From an uncultured Bacilli bacterium (GTDB lineage Bacteria > Bacillota_I > Bacilli_A > RF39 > UBA660), in contig CALVWH010000126.1 in the NCBI GenBank assembly GCA_944364705.1, positions 1 through 10,090 on the forward strand: a stretch of DNA of 10,090 bases. Reading direction: 5' to 3'. The notes beneath the pieces are model-generated. The model worked only from the letters and a program-made list of their open reading frames with translations, had not been told where the DNA came from and ran no database searches. The translations under genes and the position numbers were made by a program. Position 1 is the stretch's first letter; each line of letters starts with the position of its first letter. This document shows, in pieces, positions 1-5,686 of this stretch.

Positions 1-111
1 ATTTTATTATACATTGTCCTTATCTTTTCTGTCTAATTTATTATAACCGATCCACCCTTTTTATGAAAATGTCAAGAGAAGGTCAATGGATTTATATAAA
101 TTACGTTCCCT

Positions 112-140
112 CTGATCATAAACTTTAATAATGGTATAAT
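112..140 (+). promoter_or_regulatory. Sigma-A promoter, extended -10, for the envelope operon
   Basis: A perfect TATAAT at 135-140 is preceded by TGG, giving an extended -10 (TGnTATAAT). A -35 at 17-bp spacing would be CTGATC (112-117), which is poor, so the promoter would rely on the extended -10. Transcription would begin near 146-148, leaving a leader of about 15 nt before the ATG at 162 with an AGGATGA ribosome site at 151-157. It is the only good promoter seen ahead of the five closely packed genes. Confidence 0.55.
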
Positions 141-161
141 AATATTAGATAGGATGATTTT

Positions 162-1553
162 ATGGCAGTTTATAAAAATCGAACAAAGAAAAGAAAAATA
201 AAAAAGAAAGCTCTTTTTTTTGGAATTCTTTTCTTAATTATCTTCCTTTTTGTTCTTTGTTTTTCTGTGAAAATCATAAAAAAAAGAACAGAAAAAGAAG
301 TCCATCAAATAGAAGAAACCGATACCTATACATTAAAAATAGACTATCCAATCTTTCATATAAAAAAAGTAGATGAAAAAATAAAGACCTATGTAGATAA
401 AAAAAGAGATGAATTTCTTGAAATAAATGAAAAAGTAGAAAAGCCATTAACGAGTAAATATGATTTTCTTTTGAATGTAACAAAAGGTGAGTACCAGGAT
501 CTTTTGAATGTTCATATGAATACGTTATCTTATACCGGTGGTGCTCATTATATGAGAGATGATGAATCGTTTCATTATAATAAAAAAACAAAACAATTTA
601 TGGAATTATCCGATTTCTTTAAAGATAAAGAATCCTTTGATAAAATTGATGATCTTGCTTATCGTCATTTGACGGATTTAAAAAAGGAAGATGGAAATTC
701 TCGGGAAATCTGGTTAAGAAGAGGGATTGCACCCGATAATGTCAACTATCAGCACTTTATGTTTAAAAAAAGTGGCCTAGAAATTTTGTTTCCTCCTTAT
801 CAAATTGGACCTTGGTCCGATGGAGAAATTAAAATTACCATTCCATATCAAGAATTAAATCCTTTCCTAAAAGAACAATATAAAGGAAAAACAAAAGAAA
901 CAAAGGAAGAAATTTTGATTCCCCAAATAAGAGATCTTACCAAATATAAAGATAAAAAATTAATTGCGTTTACTTTTGATGACGGACCAAACACAAGCAC
1001 TACAAATCTTTTGTTAGATTCCTTAGATCAATATGATGCAAGAGTTACTTTCTTTGTATTAGGAAACCGAATTGATAGCAATCAAGAAGTACTAAAAAAA
1101 GCCTTTTTACAAGGAAATCAAATTGGAAGTCATACCTATAACCATAAAAACTTATTTGTCTTAAAACAAGAAGATATTTTAAAAGAAATCAACGACACCA
1201 ATGAAAAAATAAAAGAAGTGATTGGAGAATATCCGACCCTTATAAGACCACCTTATGGAAATACCAATCAAAAAATCAAACAATTAAGCAATCTTTATAC
1301 CATTTTGTGGGATATCGGTACTTTAGATTGGAAATACAAAAATGCTGAAAAAATATGCGAAGAAATTATAAAAAATGCTTATGATGGAGCGATTGTTTTA
1401 CTTCATGATATTTATGAATCTTCCGTACGTGGAGCACTTATGACTATGGAACAATTATCAAAAGAAGGATATGCTTTTGTTAACATCGAAGAAATGGCTG
1501 CTTTAAAAAATAAAGATTTAAATTATGAAGAAACTTATTATCATTTGAAATAG
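162..1553 (+). CDS. pdaC: Membrane-anchored polysaccharide deacetylase, PdaC-like (DUF4163/DUF3298 + NodB)
   Basis: Predicted extracellular deacetylase that removes N-acetyl groups from cell-wall or other surface glycans. A basic N-terminus (residues 5-16) and one hydrophobic segment (about 17-38) form a signal anchor. Residues about 50-240 are a DUF4163/DUF3298 region, with TGGAH at 125-129 and FPPYQIGPW at 210-218. Residues about 266-450 are the NodB domain with all five motifs: TFDDGP (271-276, base Asp273 and metal Asp274), SHTYNH (323-328, metal His324/His328), RPPYG (362-366), a D-x4-DW motif (384-390) and LLHD (413-416, His415). The length of 463 aa and domain order match Bacillus subtilis PdaC, which deacetylates MurNAc in peptidoglycan. 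Whether the substrate here is MurNAc, GlcNAc or an exopolysaccharide cannot be told. It heads the operon; the next gene starts 9 nt after its stop. Confidence 0.9.
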   Translation: MAVYKNRTKKRKIKKKALFFGILFLIIFLFVLCFSVKIIKKRTEKEVHQIEETDTYTLKIDYPIFHIKKVDEKIKTYVDKKRDEFLEINEKVEKPLTSKYDFLLNVTKGEYQDLLNVHMNTLSYTGGAHYMRDDESFHYNKKTKQFMELSDFFKDKESFDKIDDLAYRHLTDLKKEDGNSREIWLRRGIAPDNVNYQHFMFKKSGLEILFPPYQIGPWSDGEIKITIPYQELNPFLKEQYKGKTKETKEEILIPQIRDLTKYKDKKLIAFTFDDGPNTSTTNLLLDSLDQYDARVTFFVLGNRIDSNQEVLKKAFLQGNQIGSHTYNHKNLFVLKQEDILKEINDTNEKIKEVIGEYPTLIRPPYGNTNQKIKQLSNLYTILWDIGTLDWKYKNAEKICEEIIKNAYDGAIVLLHDIYESSVRGALMTMEQLSKEGYAFVNIEEMAALKNKDLNYEETYYHLK

Positions 1554-1562
1554 AGGGATAAG

Positions 1563-2336
1563 ATGAAAAAAGCAATTTTACTTTTAAAATTAATCGTATG
1601 CGTTTCCATTGCTTTTCTTTTAAGCGATTTTCTAAGAAATAATTCTACGAATCAAAAAGAAAGTAAAAAATATCCAGCCACCGAAACATTTTTAAAACAA
1701 GAAAAAAAGAAAGATTTAAAAAAAATAAAAGAAGGAATCTATGAAATTAATCATCCAAAACCAGTCATCCCAGAAAAACCAAACCTTCCAGACCTTAATG
1801 GATCTCCAAAAGATGTTTTTCAGCAAAACAAAATTTTAATGATCGGGGATTCTTTTGTCGAAGGAATGGAAGCTTATGGAGCTCTTTATTCTTCCAATAC
1901 CATATGGCAACGAGGAAAAAGAATCGATGATATGACCGATCAATTAGAAAAGGCCGTTTCTTATCAACCCAATTTTCTTATCCTTTCTTATGGATCAAAC
2001 GATGTACAAATGTGGGATGCAAACGTCGATGGATTTATAAACGCATATCGTAAAAGTTTAGATAACATTCATCAAGCGTTACCAAATACCAAAGTTTATG
2101 TTTGTGCAATCCTTCCGGTTAGTCAAAAAGCAAAACAAGAAGATCCATCGTTTCAATATGTGGATTTGTTTAATCAACGATTAAAACAATTGTGTGACGA
2201 AAAAGGAATAACTTTTATCGATAGTAGTTATTTATTAACCTTAGAGTCCGATCCTTATGGTCCAGATGGAATTCACCCAAAAGGATATTTTTATGAAAAA
2301 TGGGCAGAAAATATAGTAAGTAAGATGAGGGAATAA
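1563..2336 (+). CDS. Secreted or membrane-anchored SGNH/GDSL-family hydrolase
   Basis: Predicted extracytoplasmic SGNH-fold esterase or acyl-transfer enzyme. An N-terminal hydrophobic segment (about residues 4-21) would anchor or export it. A Lys/Glu/Pro-rich linker follows (about 25-80), and the catalytic domain begins near residue 88. Block I is GDSF (95-98, nucleophile Ser97), block III is GSND (144-147, oxyanion Asn146) and block V is DGIHP (235-239, Asp235 and His238). All four diagnostic residues are present, so the protein looks active. Its start has a good ribosome site, AGAGGG at 1552-1557. It lies between the deacetylase and the DUF4358/MBOAT/DHHW genes, which suggests it acts on acyl groups carried by a surface polysaccharide, either removing acetyl groups or transferring them. 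The substrate is not visible from sequence. Confidence 0.88.
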   Translation: MKKAILLLKLIVCVSIAFLLSDFLRNNSTNQKESKKYPATETFLKQEKKKDLKKIKEGIYEINHPKPVIPEKPNLPDLNGSPKDVFQQNKILMIGDSFVEGMEAYGALYSSNTIWQRGKRIDDMTDQLEKAVSYQPNFLILSYGSNDVQMWDANVDGFINAYRKSLDNIHQALPNTKVYVCAILPVSQKAKQEDPSFQYVDLFNQRLKQLCDEKGITFIDSSYLLTLESDPYGPDGIHPKGYFYEKWAENIVSKMRE

Positions 2337-2337
2337 A

Positions 2338-2799
2338 ATGAAAATAAGACAAGTGATTTTTATGACGGTATTTATCGCTACCTTTTTAGCAATACCATTT
2401 TTAACCAAAGATCGAAAAGTAACACTAGAAGAAATAGAGCAAACCATCAAACCATATATAGATGAAAAAATCATAAAAAAAGTAGAAGACAGTACTCTTT
2501 ATAAAAACTATAAAATCAATCCATCTTCTTTCGATGGGTACCTTAGTTATGGACCAGTTTCTTATATGAATGTTCAAGAAATAACCGTATTTAAAGAAAA
2601 AGATAAAAAACAAAGACAAAGAGTTTTAGAAAAAATACAAGAATATATAAACAAAAAAATTGTAACGTTTGAAGGATATGGACCAAAACAAGTAGAACTT
2701 CTAAAAAATGCGATCGTTCAAATCAAAGGAGATTATATCTTTTGTATTATTTTAGAAGAAAAAGATTCTCTTTTAAGCGATCTTGAAAACCTATTTTAG
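2338..2799 (+). CDS. DUF4358-like membrane-anchored or secreted protein
   Basis: A 153-aa protein with an N-terminal hydrophobic segment (about residues 5-22) followed by an extracytoplasmic domain. No lipobox Cys is visible, so it is more likely anchored or secreted than a lipoprotein. The C-terminal half resembles DUF4358 by eye: an EITVFKEKD-like strand, a Lys-rich helix (about 87-109), then FEGYGPKQVELLKNAIVQIKG (112-132) and a final hydrophobic strand. DUF4358 genes are commonly found beside MBOAT and DHHW genes in Bacillota, as here, so a structural or accessory role in the acetylation complex is likely but not shown. The ATG follows the stop of the SGNH gene by one base, with GAGGGA (2327-2332) inside the upstream gene as ribosome site, so the two are probably translationally coupled. 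Family assignment is from memory of the motif, not a search. Confidence 0.75.
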   Translation: MKIRQVIFMTVFIATFLAIPFLTKDRKVTLEEIEQTIKPYIDEKIIKKVEDSTLYKNYKINPSSFDGYLSYGPVSYMNVQEITVFKEKDKKQRQRVLEKIQEYINKKIVTFEGYGPKQVELLKNAIVQIKGDYIFCIILEEKDSLLSDLENLF

Positions 2800-2800
2800 A

Positions 2801-2806
2801 AAGGAG
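2801..2806 (+). promoter_or_regulatory. Ribosome binding site that decides the MBOAT start
   Basis: AAGGAG ends one base before the ATG at 2808, too close for normal initiation. It is seven bases before an in-frame GTG at 2814, which is ideal spacing. The GTG gives an N-terminus MPFNSIVF, close to the MxFNS/MxFSS starts usual in bacterial MBOAT proteins. Confidence 0.75.
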
Positions 2807-2813
2807 AATGCCT

Positions 2814-4169
2814 GTGCCTTTTAATTCTATTGTCTTTTGTTTTTTATTTTTACCACTTACCATTCTCTTATATTTTTTGGTTCCTAAAAAACTAAAAAAT
2901 TTATATTTGTTATTGATCAGTATCCTTTTTTATTCTTATAGTGGACTTTTTAATACGATTATCTTATTGTTTATGGTTTTTTATAATTACATATCCGTTC
3001 GAAAAATGGATCGCTTAGGAAAACGAAGAAAGTATAAGTTAATTGAAATTTTAATCATCAATTTATTTGTATTGTGCTACTTCAAATACTATTATTTACT
3101 TCTTAGCAATCTTTTCCAAAACGTATCTTTTAAAGAAATTCTTCTTCCTTTAGGAATGTCTTTTTATATCTTTACGATCGTATCCTATGTTCTAGATGTA
3201 TATCATAGAAAAATCGAAAGTGAAAAAAATTTCCTTTCTTTTAGTTTATATGTTTTGTTTTTTCCAAAATTAATTATGGGACCTATCGTTCGATACCAAG
3301 ACTTTAAAAAACAACAAAGCCAGGAATTCCAACCATCTCTTTTTCATTCTGGATGCAAACGATTTGTTCTTGGACTTTCGATGAAAGTCATTTTAGCAGA
3401 CACTTTTTCTAAAATCCTTGCCTCTTATGAACCAGCTTCCATGCTTGGTAGCATCCTAATTTTATTTTTATACTCGTTTCAAATTTATTATGACTTTGCC
3501 GGGTATACCAATATGGCTTTAGGATTAAGTAATCTTTTTGGGTTTTCTTTTGAAGAAAACTTTGATTATCCATATTTATCCAAAAGTGTTGGAGAATTTT
3601 TCCGACGTTGGCATATTACGTTAGGAAAATGGTTCCGGGATTACGTTTATATTCCTTTGGGAGGTAGTAGGGTATCCAAACCTCGATTGATCATGAATTT
3701 ACTCATTGTATGGCTTCTTACAGGAATGTGGCATGGCGCAACTTTTAACTTTATTTTATGGGGATTATTCTTAGGAATGATCATTGCTTTTGAAAAACTT
3801 CTATTTTCTAAAATTCATGGATTTCGAATTATTCGAACCATCTTAACTTTTTTCATTATCTCGATCAGTTGGGTATTTTTCTTTCATTCCGATATCAACG
3901 ACATAACGTCTATTTTAAAAAACTTAATCAATACCCATCAACTTACCGATCTTTCTAGTTTATTTCTTATCCAAAACAATGGAATTTATTTGATCATCGG
4001 TCTTATTGGAATCACGCCATTTGTAAAAAATATAGGCAAACGTTTTCAAAAAGGAAGCAATCTTCTTTATCATATCTTTACTAGTTTCTTTTTATTAATC
4101 TTACTTTGTTTATCCACGGCATATTTAATTAGTTATTCTTATCAAACATTTTTATATTTTAATTTTTAA
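2814..4169 (+). CDS. MBOAT-family O-acyltransferase (AlgI/DltB-like)
   Basis: Predicted polytopic membrane acyltransferase that moves an acyl group, usually acetyl, from a cytoplasmic donor to the outer face for transfer to a surface polymer. The product is 451 aa from GTG 2814; an ATG at 2808 adds two residues but is badly placed for the ribosome site. Numbered from the GTG, the MBOAT landmarks are GMSFYIFTIVSYVLDVY (114-130), GPIVRY (156-161), YDFAGYTNMALGLSNLFGF (226-244), EFFRRWHITLGKWFRDYVYIPLGG (261-284, conserved His267) and GMWHGATFNFILWG (304-317, putative catalytic His307). Many hydrophobic segments and the length fit the AlgI-type family, including the C-terminal membrane segments. 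As with AlgI-AlgJ/AlgX and PatA-PatB, it is followed by an SGNH-like partner, here DHHW. The acceptor polymer is unknown. Confidence 0.92.
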   Translation: MPFNSIVFCFLFLPLTILLYFLVPKKLKNLYLLLISILFYSYSGLFNTIILLFMVFYNYISVRKMDRLGKRRKYKLIEILIINLFVLCYFKYYYLLLSNLFQNVSFKEILLPLGMSFYIFTIVSYVLDVYHRKIESEKNFLSFSLYVLFFPKLIMGPIVRYQDFKKQQSQEFQPSLFHSGCKRFVLGLSMKVILADTFSKILASYEPASMLGSILILFLYSFQIYYDFAGYTNMALGLSNLFGFSFEENFDYPYLSKSVGEFFRRWHITLGKWFRDYVYIPLGGSRVSKPRLIMNLLIVWLLTGMWHGATFNFILWGLFLGMIIAFEKLLFSKIHGFRIIRTILTFFIISISWVFFFHSDINDITSILKNLINTHQLTDLSSLFLIQNNGIYLIIGLIGITPFVKNIGKRFQKGSNLLYHIFTSFFLLILLCLSTAYLISYSYQTFLYFNF

Positions 4170-4180
4170 AGGAGAAGAAT

Positions 4181-5290
4181 ATGAAAAAAAAGACACATTT
4201 TTTTGGTTGGTTAACCTTAATTTTTCTTTTAACAATATTTTTTATGAACTTTTTTTCTCCAGACATAAAATTTTCCAAAGAAGAAAATCGAACCATGGCA
4301 CAAAAGCCAAAAATGGATGCACAAGGAGTTTGGAATGGAAGTTATGGATCAAATTATGATGCCTATATGGAAGACCAATTTTGGAACCGAAGCTTCTGGA
4401 AACGAATGAAAACAAAATTCGAAAAAACCATAGGATTAAAAAAAATCGATAATATTTATTTTGGAAACGATGGTAGGTTAATTGAAGAAGCCGTCATTCC
4501 ATCGGAAGAATTTATGAAAAGAAGAGTAGAAAATCTCAAAAAATTCGATACCGATTATTCAAAGTTAAACGTACAATTTCTACTGATTCCAAATAAAATA
4601 GGAATTTATTATGATGAAGTTGGTTCCAAGAATCTTCAGGAAGAATTATATCAGAAGTTTACTTCCAACTTTCGAGAAGATTTGTTTAAAATAAATCCTT
4701 TTGAGATTTTAAAAGAACATAAAAAAGAAAAAATTTTTTACGATACCGATCATCATTATACAACCTTAGCTGCCCGTTATCTTAGCGAAAGCTTCTATGA
4801 TAAGAAAGACGTAACGTATGAAGAATATACCGTAAACGATCATTTTGTTGGAACTAGTGCGAATAAAATTGCTTACTATGAACACGCAGATACCGTTTCT
4901 TTATATGTTCCCAAAGAAGAAATCTCTTATTATGTAACGTATGATGGAGAAGAGAAAGAATATACGACCATTTATGACGATCAAAAACAATACAGCAACA
5001 ATCCTTATGAAATATTTTTTGGTGGAAACCATGGAAAGATAGAAATTCAAACCAACGCAGAAAAAGAAAATAAATTACTTTTAATCAAAGATTCTTATGC
5101 CAATAGTTTTCTTCCATTTATTTTATCTGAATATCGAGAAATTATTGTGATTGATCCGAGATATTATTATGAAAATATTGACGAAGTCATCAAAGATAAA
5201 CAAATTACCGATATTTTACTTCTTTATAATATGAATACTTTTTTTGAAGATACCTCTTTTGATGATATGGTCGAAAACATAAAAGAATAA
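4181..5290 (+). CDS. DHHW-family protein (AlgJ/AlgX-like SGNH partner of MBOAT)
   Basis: Predicted extracytoplasmic partner of the MBOAT protein. One N-terminal hydrophobic segment (about residues 8-25) anchors it outside the membrane, followed by the family hallmark FSKEENRTMAQKP (31-43). The DHHW signature appears as DTDHHYTT (188-195), with Tyr instead of Trp. Further on lie YEIFFGGNHGKIEI (276-289) and LLLIKDSYANSF (299-310). In related SGNH-like acetyltransferases such as AlgJ and AlgX, the Ser of the DS motif and the Asp-His pair form the active site; here Ser305, Asp190 and His191 or His192 are the candidates. This suggests an active acyl transferase that places acetyl groups on an exported glycan. 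It starts 11 nt after the MBOAT stop with GGAG at 4171-4174, and a hairpin terminator follows it. Confidence 0.87.
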   Translation: MKKKTHFFGWLTLIFLLTIFFMNFFSPDIKFSKEENRTMAQKPKMDAQGVWNGSYGSNYDAYMEDQFWNRSFWKRMKTKFEKTIGLKKIDNIYFGNDGRLIEEAVIPSEEFMKRRVENLKKFDTDYSKLNVQFLLIPNKIGIYYDEVGSKNLQEELYQKFTSNFREDLFKINPFEILKEHKKEKIFYDTDHHYTTLAARYLSESFYDKKDVTYEEYTVNDHFVGTSANKIAYYEHADTVSLYVPKEEISYYVTYDGEEKEYTTIYDDQKQYSNNPYEIFFGGNHGKIEIQTNAEKENKLLLIKDSYANSFLPFILSEYREIIVIDPRYYYENIDEVIKDKQITDILLLYNMNTFFEDTSFDDMVENIKE

Positions 5291-5302
5291 AAGAAAAAAA
5301 TC

Positions 5303-5328
5303 GAAGCACCCTATAGTTGGGTGTTTTT
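5303..5328 (+). terminator. Rho-independent terminator of the envelope operon
   Basis: CACCC (5307-5311) pairs with GGGTG (5319-5323) around a seven-base loop. The stem extends outward by G-T and A-T pairs (5304-5306 with 5324-5326), and the T-run is 5324-5328. It lies 12 nt after the DHHW stop codon and ends two bases before the ATG of the next small gene. Confidence 0.82.
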
Positions 5329-5330
5329 CT

Positions 5331-5567
5331 ATGAAATTAAGAAATCATGTTTTTTTTGAAGACCTTGAAAAATACGGATATCAATATAAAGAAAACATAA
5401 TCTATCCTACGTATCAGAAAAAGAAAACTTTTGGAAACAAAACCATTAGGATCGATATTTTACTTATGAACCGAACCATCTATATCAATAAAAGCTCGAA
5501 GATTACAAACAAAGAAAAAAAGTATTTAAAAGATTTACAAGAAGCAAATCTTCTTGAAAAAGAGTAG
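5331..5567 (+). CDS. Small hypothetical protein, 78 aa
   Basis: I do not recognise this protein. It is basic and Lys/Ile/Tyr-rich with no signal peptide or membrane segment, so it is probably cytoplasmic. An N-terminal helix (HVFFEDLEKYGY, 6-17) is followed by strand-like stretches (about 22-29 and 36-53) and a charged C-terminal helix (about 59-77), suggesting a small alpha/beta fold. Base composition and codon use match the neighbours. The ATG begins right after the T-run of a terminator, with no clear Shine-Dalgarno; only GGGTG at 5319-5323, inside the hairpin, sits at suitable distance. It may be expressed by read-through or from a promoter within the DHHW gene. An internal ATG at 5469 would leave only about 32 residues. 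The suf promoter starts six bases after its stop. It could be a non-functional ORF. Confidence 0.55.
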   Translation: MKLRNHVFFEDLEKYGYQYKENIIYPTYQKKKTFGNKTIRIDILLMNRTIYINKSSKITNKEKKYLKDLQEANLLEKE

Positions 5568-5572
5568 AAAGA

Positions 5573-5601
5573 TTGACGCTTAAAGAAAATATCGATATAA
5601 T
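5573..5601 (+). promoter_or_regulatory. Near-consensus sigma-A promoter of the sufCB operon
   Basis: TTGACG (5573-5578) and TATAAT (5596-5601) are separated by exactly 17 bp, one mismatch from consensus. Transcription should start near 5607-5609, giving an untranslated leader of about 80 nt before sufC. The TTG within this -35 box is what makes a longer reading frame upstream of sufC look like a gene start. Confidence 0.88.
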
Positions 5602-5608
5602 GAAAAAA

Positions 5609-5656
5609 GATATGATTTTTCATATCAAATCCAAAAAAACGAATGTAATTTTACAT
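5609..5656 (+). promoter_or_regulatory. sufC leader with two inverted repeats
   Basis: GATATGA (5609-5615) and TCATATC (5620-5626) form a perfect 7-bp hairpin with a TTTT loop, at or next to the predicted 5' end of the transcript. A second dyad, ATGTAA (5643-5648) and TTACAT (5651-5656), is centred at 5649-5650. Either could be an RNA stability element, or a DNA operator for an iron or redox regulator just downstream of the promoter. Neither matches a named operator that I can assign with confidence, and A/T-rich DNA produces such dyads by chance. Confidence 0.4.
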
Positions 5657-5686
5657 GGAATAATAAAATACAAAAGGAGGATAGAC

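Noticed and set aside
1..75. Possible divergent minus-strand promoter (TTGACA on the minus strand at 75-70, ATTATA at 40-45 or 6-11)
   Set aside because: Spacing between the boxes (24 bp or more) is wrong for sigma-A, and no minus-strand gene is visible in the window.
274..591. Minus-strand open frame of 105 codons within the deacetylase gene
   Set aside because: It is Phe/Leu/Tyr-rich antisense of Lys-rich coding DNA, lies wholly inside a clear gene and has no promoter or ribosome site.
2241..2619. Minus-strand open frames across the SGNH/DUF4358 junction
   Set aside because: They overlap two supported genes and show no recognisable motifs; the hydrophobicity comes from antisense of A-rich DNA.
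5225..5230. TATAAT inside the end of the DHHW gene as a promoter for the small 78-aa gene
   Set aside because: There is no -35 at suitable spacing, and TATAAT is the in-frame Tyr-Asn codons of AT-rich coding DNA; any transcript would also meet the terminator at 5303-5328.
5573..5686. N-terminal extension of SufC by 38 residues from a TTG at 5573
   Set aside because: The TTG is the -35 box of the suf promoter, the extension has no homology, and the ATG at 5687 has a strong ribosome site and gives the usual SufC N-terminus.
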